Assembly: GCA_023248635.1 (NCBI GenBank)
Contig: JAHFED010000012.1
Location: forward strand, 42,118-106,117
Length of the DNA: 64,000 bases
Source of the DNA: Myxococcales bacterium
GTDB taxonomy: Bacteria; Myxococcota; UBA727; VGSZ01
Direction of reading: 5' to 3'
Below are positions 34,900-45,997 of the stretch, piece by piece. How positions within the stretch are numbered: position 1 is the stretch's first letter; every line of letters starts with the position of its first letter. Below the pieces are notes generated by a model. That model worked only from the letters and a program-made list of their open reading frames with translations, was not told the origin of the DNA and made no database searches. A program made the translations under genes and the position numbers.

Positions 34900-35901
34900 T
34901 CAGTCGGAGCACCCGATGCCGATGTCGTCGACGTCCTGCAGGGGCACCAGAGTCGTGACCGTGGTGTCGTCGACGTCGATCAGGGTGAGCTCGTGGACGC
35001 CGTCGGGGTTCCCCTCGCGATCCAGGAAGAGCACCGCCATGCGTCCGTCGGGCAGCCCACAGGGCGAGACGACGTTGTTCAAGGTGGGCAGGGCAGGAGC
35101 GGGATCCCCAGCAGCGTCGAGACGCCAGATGGTCTCGGGGCTGTCACCGTTGATGGGCCACGAGCCCTGAAAGACCACGCCCCGGGTGCTGGCGTGGGGA
35201 AACTGCGTGAAGGTGTTGCGCGGATTCGGCAGGGCATCGGGAGCGACGACGACGACGAATCCGGTGCCGTCGACGCCGACTTCGCACGAGCTGGTGGCCC
35301 CGGACTCTGGCGCTCGATCGCCGCCGCAGTCGAAGAGCACGTTCTCTTGGTTGAAGGTCAAAGCCGGGCTGTTGTTGTCGACGAAGGTGGAATCCCCCGT
35401 CAGCAGTTGAGGAGCGCTCCAGCTCCCGTCGCCGCTGCGGTCGGTGCGGAACAAGTCGATGTCGTGGGGGCCACCTTGGCTGCCGTAGATGATCATGTCG
35501 CCAGCGAGGTTGATGGCCGGAATGCCTTCCAGAAAGACCTCCGCGCCGCCGGCGAGCACGATCTCCGCGTCATCGAGGGCCGCGTTGGCGCGCACGAGCA
35601 CCTCGCCGTTGTTGCTGAAGCGCTCGCTGGCGAGAGCGAAGAAGGCGCCATCGGTCGAGGGCGCCAGCCAGCGATCGTCTCCGGGCAGGGGGCCCGCCAG
35701 GGCGGCGCTGACGTCTTCGATCGCTGCCCCGTCGGCTGCGGCGATGCGAAAGACCTTTCCCCCCAAGGTCCAGGTCACGTGCCCCCCGCCCGCCGGCGTG
35801 AAGGTCAGATCGTCATCGGCGGGTTTGCCAGACGGCGGCCCGCCGGGGGCCTCGCAGGCGACGATCAAGACCAGGGCGACCAGAGACCAAGACAAGCGCA
35901 T
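34900..35901 (-). CDS. Lipoprotein with beta-propeller-like repeats
   Basis: The 333-residue protein has a lipoprotein signal (LVALVLIVAC, with Cys at the lipobox). The mature part carries short strands like PD40/TolB propeller blades (AINLAGDMIIYGSQGG, PALTFNQENVLFDCGG, GRMAVLFLDREGN). Its start is ATG 35901 after GGGGA; ATG 35919 is possible. It is the last gene of a four-gene minus-strand group with the DUF1501 protein and probably acts in the envelope. The substrate is unknown. Confidence 0.7.
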   Translation of the reverse strand: MRLSWSLVALVLIVACEAPGGPPSGKPADDDLTFTPAGGGHVTWTLGGKVFRIAAADGAAIEDVSAALAGPLPGDDRWLAPSTDGAFFALASERFSNNGEVLVRANAALDDAEIVLAGGAEVFLEGIPAINLAGDMIIYGSQGGPHDIDLFRTDRSGDGSWSAPQLLTGDSTFVDNNSPALTFNQENVLFDCGGDRAPESGATSSCEVGVDGTGFVVVVAPDALPNPRNTFTQFPHASTRGVVFQGSWPINGDSPETIWRLDAAGDPAPALPTLNNVVSPCGLPDGRMAVLFLDREGNPDGVHELTLIDVDDTTVTTLVPLQDVDDIGIGCSD

Positions 35902-35987
35902 GCGGATTCCCCAGCTCATTTGGCGCCGGCACCGCGCCGTTGGGCGTCGGTTCGACGACGTTGTCAGCAGGCGGACGTCGGGCCGCG

Positions 35988-37454
35988 CTATTGCGGTGCG
36001 GCGCGGAGCAAGATGGGTGACTGCAAGATCCCTTCGATGAGCGGCTTGGGTCCGCCCTTCGCCAGCCGGGTGAACTCCGCGCGCTCGGCGTCGGTCAACA
36101 CCTGGTCGAAGGACAACCCCGAGAAGGAGTTGAAGGCGCGCTTGGCCATGCACTCGTCAAAGCCAGGCCCGCGCTCGACGTAGCCGCGGATGAGGTCGGC
36201 GGGTCCGACGCCGTCTTCGCCAAACACGTGCCCGATCTGCGACTGGATGTTGATGAACTGCGCGGTGCCATCCCGGTCGTAGCCGAAGAGCATGGCGGCC
36301 TGGTTGTCCATACCGAAGTGGCAAAAATTGCAGCGTGGGTTCGAGCCGTGGGCAATGTCGGCGGGCGTGTGGTTCGGGTTTGGGTAGTCCCGGAAGTCAT
36401 CGATGTTGAGGGTCTCGTCGACGTCGTGGCACAGCAGGCGCTGGCTGAGGGCGCGGGCGCGGCCGCGAACGGTGTTGTAGGTGTCCAGGTATCCCGGCGA
36501 CGTCACCAGGCCGGCCCGCGGCATCACACCAGTGGGCCAGGGGGCGCGCCCGGATCCCACCACAGGAAGGGCCCGGATCTGGGCGACGGCGTCGGCGGTG
36601 GAGACCTCCTGGGTGAAGATCGCTCCTTGGCCCAGGAGGTAGGAGAGGTAGAGGCCGCGGGTGCCGTAGAAGAAGTCGCCGCCGAGGTAGTCGAACCAGG
36701 AAAGGTTCTGCTGGTAGGCGAACAGGCCCCGTTCGACCGACTCCTGGTTGAAGTCGCGCTCCACCTCGCGGTTTCTCGTCAGGTCGGGGCGGCCGACGAC
36801 GTCACAGGTGCTGGGGTCGGCCCCTGTCTGCTCGCAGGGCAGGCACAGCAGCTGCTCCCGACCGCAGCCGCAACGCGGATCGGACTGCTGGTTGGCGACG
36901 GCGTTGCACAAGACGAAGCAGCCGCTGCCGACCTCACTGGGATCGATGCCCACGCAGGTCGGATCATCGGTGACCAGCGGAAAGACCACCTCGTCCGACA
37001 GCGACGTCGGGCACATGAGAATGGTCTCCCCCTCGTCGAGCCACCACGCAGGTGCGGCCACGGCTTCGTCGAGCGTGCAGTCGGGCTTGCTCGCCAGGCG
37101 GTACACCCCGCTCGCGTTCGGCTCGAGGAGGAATTGGTCAAAAGGCGTGAAACCAACGGTGAGGCCAAAGAAGTCGGAGAAGTAGCGGCGCACCCGGGCT
37201 TCGTGTTGCGGGGACGCCAACCACTCGGTGGTGAAGGAGTCGAGTGAGCGGTCGCCCGCGAGGAAGGCGGTGGTCTCCTCGATGGAGGGCGGCACATCGC
37301 GGATGGCCAGGGAGAGAAAGCGCAGCGTGCTTCCCGTGGGGGGTGTCACGGGGGCGGCGGCGGGGGGGTCGGCGGGCACCGGTGGGGGGCACCCGAGGCC
37401 AACCAGCAGGACGGCGACGACGAGCAGCGGGGCTTTGGATGTGTGCATGTTCAT
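35988..37454 (-). CDS. Cys-rich lipoprotein of DUF1549/DUF1588-like type
   Basis: The 488-residue protein has a lipobox (VAVLLVGLGC). Near residue 45, the segment RFLSLAIRDVPPSIEET and the following FTTEWLASPQHEARVRRYFSDFFGL resemble the DUF1549/DUF1592-type proteins seen with DUF1501 or DUF1552 partners in Planctomycetes and Myxococcota. NPRCNFCHFGMDN has CxxCH, the haem c pattern, suggesting a single covalent haem; CGCGREQLLCLPC is a separate Cys cluster. It starts one base after the stop of the DUF1501 gene, so the pair is coupled. The reaction is not known. Confidence 0.7.
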   Translation of the reverse strand: MNMHTSKAPLLVVAVLLVGLGCPPPVPADPPAAAPVTPPTGSTLRFLSLAIRDVPPSIEETTAFLAGDRSLDSFTTEWLASPQHEARVRRYFSDFFGLTVGFTPFDQFLLEPNASGVYRLASKPDCTLDEAVAAPAWWLDEGETILMCPTSLSDEVVFPLVTDDPTCVGIDPSEVGSGCFVLCNAVANQQSDPRCGCGREQLLCLPCEQTGADPSTCDVVGRPDLTRNREVERDFNQESVERGLFAYQQNLSWFDYLGGDFFYGTRGLYLSYLLGQGAIFTQEVSTADAVAQIRALPVVGSGRAPWPTGVMPRAGLVTSPGYLDTYNTVRGRARALSQRLLCHDVDETLNIDDFRDYPNPNHTPADIAHGSNPRCNFCHFGMDNQAAMLFGYDRDGTAQFINIQSQIGHVFGEDGVGPADLIRGYVERGPGFDECMAKRAFNSFSGLSFDQVLTDAERAEFTRLAKGGPKPLIEGILQSPILLRAAPQ

Positions 37455-37455
37455 C

Positions 37456-38931
37456 TCAACCCTTGCTCACAAAGAGGCCGCTCAGACGCTTCACGCCGTC
37501 AAACTCGGGGATGCCGTCCACCACGGCCTCGCCGCCAATGTTGGCGAGGATGGTGGCAATGAGGTTGTCCGGCAGCAGCTGCGTGCTTTCGCTGAACGCC
37601 ACCGGCTGCACGAGGTCCGGGTCCCACCCCAAGGCTTCGGCGTTGTCGCCGGTGGCGCCGATGAGCGCGCCATCTTGAATGCCGCGCCCCATCAGGATCG
37701 CCGAGGCGCTGGGCCAATGCTCCGTGCCGCCCGTGGCCAGGGTGAAGACCGGCGTGCGGACGAACTCCGAGGTGATGTAGATGGTGGTCGTGTCGGCGAG
37801 CTTCAGGTCCGGCGAGGTGGGATCGTCCGTCGCGAGCAGGTCGGTGACCAAGACGTCGAGGGCCCTCGCGAAGCGCTGCATCAACGGCAGGTGCACCGCG
37901 AGTTGGTCGGAGTGCGAATCGAAGGAGCCAAAGGTGACGGTGACGTAGGGGCTCAAGTTGCTCTTCAACAGCAGCAAGGCCGCCGCGAGGTTCTCCTCGG
38001 GGCCGTTGCTGGCGGCGCCTTCTGGATTGTAGCGAGCCCGGTCGGCGTCGGAGAGAGAGAGAGAGCCGCCGAGCTTCTTGGCGTAGACCTCTTCGATCTT
38101 GGCCGACGACTCCCGCCAGGCCTTGAGCTCGTTCTGGTAGGTCGCGGGCAAGCGCCCGACCACGAGGTCGTCGAGCCCGTCGATCAACCCGTGGGCATCG
38201 CCGACCAGCTGGTCGAAGGCGGCGGCGCGGGCTGGATCATTGGGGTCGAAAGAGTCGGGAAAGGCCCCACCAGGGCCGATGAGCACCGAGGTGGGTCCGC
38301 TCACCATGGTGTTGAGGGCGTCGCTGGAGAAGGCCTGCAGCGGCGGCGACGTCAGCCTCGTGTTCCCCAGGGGAGCGGCCGTCCCCAGGACGATGTGGGA
38401 GGGGAAGCTCCGCGTCGCTTCCCCCAAGAGAGCAGGGATGGCGGGGTAGTCGCGGGTGTTGGTGAGGCTGAGGATGCCCGAGCTCATGTACTGCGCGGCA
38501 AAGTCGTGGCCCGACACCTCCATGAAGATGCCGTTGACGAAGGCGGTGGGCAGGCGCGCAAAGGGGCCCGCGCTGTCGGGGACGATGAGCCCAGGCCCGA
38601 TCTGCAGCGTTGGTTTGCCGTCGACGACCTGGGTGGGGCACTGGGCGGACTGGTAGGCGGCGTCGTAGGCGGCGGAGGCTGCCTTGCTCCCCACCACGGG
38701 GTCGCAGGCGAAGGCGCTGTCCCAGCCCCCCTCGAGGTTGATCTGCAGGAAGCGATGGGGAGCCGGGGCGGCACCAGCGCGGCTCCGTCCCGCTGGTAGG
38801 AAGGCAGCACCTGCTCCCAGCGCGCTCAGACGCAGGAGATCGCGCCGCGTCAGCGATGTCGATCGGCCCCGGGGGGCGTGGTTGTGCGCGGAGGAGGCAG
38901 GCCGCCGGAAGCCAGAAGATTTCAACGCCAT
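37456..38931 (-). CDS. DUF1501 protein with Tat signal
   Basis: The 491-residue protein has a twin-arginine signal ([20 protein letters not shown]), so it is exported folded. The mature part resembles DUF1501, a sulfatase/alkaline-phosphatase-fold family: [13 protein letters not shown] at the start, [11 protein letters not shown] and [11 protein letters not shown] later. ATG 38931 overlaps the upstream lipoprotein gene by 10 bases. A (GA)7 dinucleotide run at 38051-38065 encodes part of LSLSD. The enzyme activity of DUF1501 proteins is not established. Confidence 0.82.
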   Translation of the reverse strand: MALKSSGFRRPASSAHNHAPRGRSTSLTRRDLLRLSALGAGAAFLPAGRSRAGAAPAPHRFLQINLEGGWDSAFACDPVVGSKAASAAYDAAYQSAQCPTQVVDGKPTLQIGPGLIVPDSAGPFARLPTAFVNGIFMEVSGHDFAAQYMSSGILSLTNTRDYPAIPALLGEATRSFPSHIVLGTAAPLGNTRLTSPPLQAFSSDALNTMVSGPTSVLIGPGGAFPDSFDPNDPARAAAFDQLVGDAHGLIDGLDDLVVGRLPATYQNELKAWRESSAKIEEVYAKKLGGSLSLSDADRARYNPEGAASNGPEENLAAALLLLKSNLSPYVTVTFGSFDSHSDQLAVHLPLMQRFARALDVLVTDLLATDDPTSPDLKLADTTTIYITSEFVRTPVFTLATGGTEHWPSASAILMGRGIQDGALIGATGDNAEALGWDPDLVQPVAFSESTQLLPDNLIATILANIGGEAVVDGIPEFDGVKRLSGLFVSKG

Positions 38932-39635
38932 GTGTGCCACGTCTCCAGGCTCGAGAGGAGGGCATAGAGGGTCACGAGCCAGGCCGGGGAGGTGCTCTGC
39001 TCGCGCTGGTAGACACGCTCGAAGGTCTCTTCGACGAGGGCCAGCTCTGCGGGGGTCGCCGTGCGCGCGTACAGCCGCACGTAGAAATCCTGGATCTGCG
39101 CCTGCCAGCGCGCGCGCGCCGCCTCGTCCTTGCTCGGGAAGTCCTCGGCGATGTTGCACTTGGTGAACAAGGTGCCTGGGGGATTGAGGAACACGTCTTG
39201 GGGGCAGGGACCTGCGGGTGCCGCCTGGCTGCACTCCACGATCTGGATGGCGAGCGGCCACGCGACACCGCGCGAGACCAAGAGGGTCTGCACCTTGGTG
39301 AGCGTGTCGCGATCGCGCACGCGGCCAAGGAAGTCGACGCCGCCGAGGGGAACGGCGAACTCCCGCTGCAGACTGCCGAAGAAGCCGTCGGTGGGCCCGA
39401 GCACATTGGGCTCACCCTGGACCCCCAGATCGGTGCCCAGGGCCGCGCGAAAGGTCTTGCTCACCTGTTCCGGGGTGAGCCGCGCGACCCCAGCCACGAT
39501 GGCGCCGGCCTCAGGTTCTGGATCGGGTGGGGGGGTCTCTGCGGGGCAGCCGCCGAAGGCGCCGACGAGGGCGAGCAGCCCCGTGACCCGACCCCAGCTC
39601 TGCAAAGGCCCACGTCGCTTTGGTTCGTCTCGCAT
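38922..39635 (-). CDS. Lipoprotein, first gene of DUF1501 operon
   Basis: The 237-residue protein has a lipobox ([11 protein letters not shown]) and a Pro/Glu linker. [22 protein letters not shown] resembles the N-terminal helix of DUF1587/DUF1592-type proteins, and [26 protein letters not shown] resembles their C-terminal helical part. The protein may be a shortened or split member of that family. It starts at ATG 39635 and is divergent from uvrA, with 124 bases between them for both promoters. Confidence 0.65.
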   Translation of the reverse strand: MRDEPKRRGPLQSWGRVTGLLALVGAFGGCPAETPPPDPEPEAGAIVAGVARLTPEQVSKTFRAALGTDLGVQGEPNVLGPTDGFFGSLQREFAVPLGGVDFLGRVRDRDTLTKVQTLLVSRGVAWPLAIQIVECSQAAPAGPCPQDVFLNPPGTLFTKCNIAEDFPSKDEAARARWQAQIQDFYVRLYARTATPAELALVEETFERVYQREQSTSPAWLVTLYALLSSLETWHTWR

Positions 39636-39759
39636 GCCGGCATGTTTGCCCTGGATCAGCGGCCGGCGCCAGCAAACCACCGCCCGGTGTCCCGCGGCCT
39701 GGCCGGGCGGACCTGAACACCTGTTGCGTGGTGACGTCGAGGGATCGTAGTCCTCGTGC

Positions 39760-42729
<2,970 letters not shown>

Positions 42730-42775
42730 TCTGGCACGCTCACAGCCGCAGCGGCATCACTGATAATCCAATGAA

Positions 42776-45010
42776 TCAGCCAGGTCTGAAGTAGAGTTTT
42801 TGCACGACGACGTCGTCGTCGCCGTCGAAGGTCTTGAATTTCCAGATCTTCGTCGCCTCTACCAAGCACTCGTGAAAAGCATCGTTGGTGAAGGGGCTCT
42901 TCTTCACGCTGGCCGCCGATACCGAGCCGGCCGGCACCACGGTCACCGCGAGGGTCACTTCGCCTTCAGCGGTCCCGTCGATGCTCAGCAGGTGCTCGAC
43001 GTAGCAGCGCTTCGCCCGGGCGCTGCTGGTGTGCATGATGGCGCCGAGGACGGCGTCGCTGAGCTCAGAGGGGCGCGGCCGGGCTTTGGGCTGGTGGGCT
43101 TTGGGTCGGGCCGGGGGCTCCACCAGCGCTGGCACTTTGGGCCGGGGCGGGGGCTCCAGCGCCGGCACCTTGGCTCGCTGGGGTGCGTTGTCGTCGACGA
43201 CGGCCTCGGCGATCGGCACGGCGACCGGCGCGTCGATGAGCGCCTGCAGCGCCGCGCGGCTTCGCGCCTCGCGCGGACTCAGGGTCGGCGGCAGGCGACG
43301 CAGGCTGGCGGTGGCGGCGGGCCTGTTGTTGCCGGCGAGCAGGATGCGCGCCCGCAGCAAGAGGGCTTCGACGTTGGCATCGTCGAGGTGCAGCGCGGTG
43401 TCGACGGCCACGCGGGCGTCGTCGAAGGCCCCGTGCTCGAAGGCCACCTCGGCGCGCGCGATGAGCGCCCCGACCTGGAAGCGCAGCTCGTTGGTTCGGG
43501 TGGCTTCGACGACGTCGACCTCGTCGAGGGGGAGCAGCGACGGCAACGCGGCGATGACGGCGACCGCAATGGCGCTGATCAGCACGAGCGCCGCCGCCCA
43601 ACCCACCGCGGGGTTGGCGGGGGCGCGGATGGGCTCGTCGTCGCGTCGGTCATCAAAGGCCAGCGCCGGGGTCTCTGTCGTCGGCCGCGGCACGGGGGCG
43701 AGAGGGAATCGAGCCGTGGGCGGCGGCGGCGGCGGCGGCGGCGCCAGGGCCACTTTGCCGTCGAGGATGTCGACGACGTCTTCGCCGCGCTGGGGCCGGG
43801 CCGCGGGGTCCTTCTCGAGCAAGGCATGAACGAGCGCGACCAGCTCGTCGGGAACGCCCCCTTCGACGCCGGGCGCCAAGGTGCCCGCGGGCACCAGGCG
43901 CAGCTGCTCCGCGCGCAGAGTGCGCAGGTCGGGGACCGGTTTTTCCACGTGCGCTTTCAAGATCTCGTAGGTCTTGTCGCCGTCGAAGGGGGGGCGGCCG
44001 CTCAACATCTCGAAGAGCACGAGCCCGCAAGCGTAGAGGTCGCCGCGGCCGTCGACGTTCCTGCCCTGGATCTGCTCGGGGCTCATGTACTGGGGTGTGC
44101 CCATCAACATGCCGGTCTGCGTGAGGCGCTTTTCGCCTTCCAGCTGGCGAGCAATGCCAAAGTCGACGACGACGATGCGGCCGTCGTCGCCGACGACGAC
44201 GTTGGCGGGTTTGATGTCCCGGTGCACGACGCCGTGGTCGTGGGCGTAGCCAAGGGCAGTGACCACCTCGCGCAGGATGCGGCGGGCTTCGTCGCAGGAG
44301 AGCACCCGGTGCTCGTCGATGTGGGCGTCGAGGGAGCGACCGCTCACGTATTTCATGACGAGGAAGCGATCCTCGCCATCCTGCGCGAAGGTGATGAGGG
44401 GAACGATGCCGGGATGATCGAGGGCCGCGAGGGCCCGGGCTTCCTGCACGAAGCGGTCGCGAATGCCCTGCTCTTTGGCCAGCGCCGCCGGCAACACCTT
44501 GATGGCGACCCGTTGCCCGCTGACGTCGTCACGACCCAGATAGACGGCCCCCATGCCGCCCCGTCCGAGCTGCCGTTCGATGACATAGGTCGACAAGACG
44601 ACGTCGCCGACATGGAAGCTCAAGTCGTCGTCGCCGCTGCTGCGATGGGCCCCTCCTTCGGTGCGTGCGCTCGGGGGCAGAGACGGCCAGCGGGAGCGGG
44701 GGGCCTCGACGTTGGCGGCGGGCGGTTCGGGCTGGGTGTCGGGAGTCTCGGCGTCGTCGACGGCGCCACCCTCGTCGCTGCGGGTGTCATCTCCCGGCCG
44801 CAAGAGGCCCACCGTCGCCGGAAAGCGACTCGCCGGCAGACCCGCAGGGGAGCGCATCATGGACCCCTGGGTGGGTGTGCGCGAAGGAGACCCGGCGGGC
44901 GGAAACAAGAGCGACAGGGAAGCGCCGCAGTGCACGCACGCCTCGACGTCGCGGCCTAGATCGGCCGACGGCGGGACAGAGGATTCCCTTCCACAGGAGG
45001 GGCAACGCAC
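42776..45010 (-). CDS. Ser/Thr protein kinase with zinc ribbon and AgmX-like C-terminus
   Basis: The 744-residue protein starts at GTG 45010 after AAAGGTGG. It has an N-terminal zinc ribbon (CPSCG, CVHCG), a Hanks kinase domain (about 140-415; GRGGMGAVY, Lys171, HRDIKPAN with Asp265, DFG with Asp283, MGTPQYMSPEQ), a poly-Pro linker from a GGC run near 43,718-43,743, a transmembrane helix (about 475-500), a TPR-like part and a TonB/AgmX-like C-terminal domain (about 650-744). It probably phosphorylates cytoplasmic targets and senses or acts in the periplasm. The substrate is unknown. Confidence 0.9.
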   Translation of the reverse strand: MRCPSCGRESSVPPSADLGRDVEACVHCGASLSLLFPPAGSPSRTPTQGSMMRSPAGLPASRFPATVGLLRPGDDTRSDEGGAVDDAETPDTQPEPPAANVEAPRSRWPSLPPSARTEGGAHRSSGDDDLSFHVGDVVLSTYVIERQLGRGGMGAVYLGRDDVSGQRVAIKVLPAALAKEQGIRDRFVQEARALAALDHPGIVPLITFAQDGEDRFLVMKYVSGRSLDAHIDEHRVLSCDEARRILREVVTALGYAHDHGVVHRDIKPANVVVGDDGRIVVVDFGIARQLEGEKRLTQTGMLMGTPQYMSPEQIQGRNVDGRGDLYACGLVLFEMLSGRPPFDGDKTYEILKAHVEKPVPDLRTLRAEQLRLVPAGTLAPGVEGGVPDELVALVHALLEKDPAARPQRGEDVVDILDGKVALAPPPPPPPPTARFPLAPVPRPTTETPALAFDDRRDDEPIRAPANPAVGWAAALVLISAIAVAVIAALPSLLPLDEVDVVEATRTNELRFQVGALIARAEVAFEHGAFDDARVAVDTALHLDDANVEALLLRARILLAGNNRPAATASLRRLPPTLSPREARSRAALQALIDAPVAVPIAEAVVDDNAPQRAKVPALEPPPRPKVPALVEPPARPKAHQPKARPRPSELSDAVLGAIMHTSSARAKRCYVEHLLSIDGTAEGEVTLAVTVVPAGSVSAASVKKSPFTNDAFHECLVEATKIWKFKTFDGDDDVVVQKLYFRPG

Positions 45011-45076
45011 GGGCCCACCTTTGCATCCTGCAGCGCCCCTCGCCAACGGAACGACCTCGTGCCATCGAAGGGGGCC

Positions 45077-45895
45077 ATGACAGCCCCGCTTTTCCACGAT
45101 GCGACGACGGTGAAGGTACGGGCGCTCTACCTGGGCGAACGCATCGACGTGCGCGCCCTCGAGGCCGCCAGCCGCATCACCCCGGTGCTGCCTTTGGCCA
45201 TCCAGGTGGGCCAACATGGTGCCGCCGTCATCTTTCGCTACGGCGTGGTGGTGTTTTTCCACGTGTCACCGCTGGAAGAGGTGGGGCTCATCGAGAGCCT
45301 GAAGAAGCTCGTCGGCGAGAGCTTTGCCCGGCCGGAGCTCGAGGAGATCGAGATCCGCGTCCTGCCCGATCGCAACGACGGGCGCCAAGACCTCGTCGAA
45401 GGCAACGTCCTCACGGTCAGCGAGCTCTCGGTCGAGCGTGCCCAGCTCATCGCTGAGATCCTGGCCCGCACCGTGGCCCTCGCCCGCTACGAGTCGGTGG
45501 TGAAGGAGTCCTGGTCCGCCATCGAGAACTGGGCGCAGGCACTGCAGCAGGGAAAGAGCGAAAACGCGCTGGCAAAGCAGCTCCTGAAAAATCTCGGGTC
45601 GACCATCGTGATTCAATCATCAATGACCGGCCGCATCGAGATCGACGACAAACCAGAGATCCTGTGGGACCGCCCCGATCTCGAGCGCATCTACCTCCGC
45701 CTCGAGGACGAGTACGAGCTGAAAGAGCGAGACAAGGCCCTGGAGCGCAAGCTCGCCCTGATTTCGTCGACGGCGGAGATGATGTTGAATCTTGTTGACA
45801 ATCGCCATGCACACCGCCTTGAATGGTACATCATTGGCTTGATTGTGCTGGAGATTGCAATCTCTTTGGCCACCATCGGCTTCGGCGGGCACTGA
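45077..45895 (+). CDS. RMD1/DUF155 family membrane protein
   Basis: The 272-residue protein matches the RMD1 (DUF155) family: VRALYLGERIDV near the start, VIFRYGVVVFFHV, LARYESVVKESWSAIEN, LWDRPDLERIYLRLEDEYELKERDKALERKL and a C-terminal transmembrane helix (about 248-268). Yeast and human members are mitochondrial scaffold proteins; bacterial members are little studied. It starts at ATG 45077, 66 bases from the divergent kinase start. Confidence 0.85.
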   Translation: MTAPLFHDATTVKVRALYLGERIDVRALEAASRITPVLPLAIQVGQHGAAVIFRYGVVVFFHVSPLEEVGLIESLKKLVGESFARPELEEIEIRVLPDRNDGRQDLVEGNVLTVSELSVERAQLIAEILARTVALARYESVVKESWSAIENWAQALQQGKSENALAKQLLKNLGSTIVIQSSMTGRIEIDDKPEILWDRPDLERIYLRLEDEYELKERDKALERKLALISSTAEMMLNLVDNRHAHRLEWYIIGLIVLEIAISLATIGFGGH

Positions 45896-45997
45896 TCGTC
45901 GGCGCGGTCCCGTCTGCCTGGGGCGCCCGTCGTTGCTCAGCCCCCACCCCGACATTGGGGTTGGGGCCGGGCTCGGCGGCTGCCAATTCTAATACTG

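Noticed and set aside
34562-34912. Small minus-strand proteins rich in FFRLAPLAI-type repeats
   Set aside because: They arise from the 59-bp repeats, which shift frame each copy; three overlapping frames give the same peptide pieces.
42800-44959. Plus-strand 719-codon open frame
   Set aside because: It is opposite the Ser/Thr kinase whose catalytic motifs are intact.
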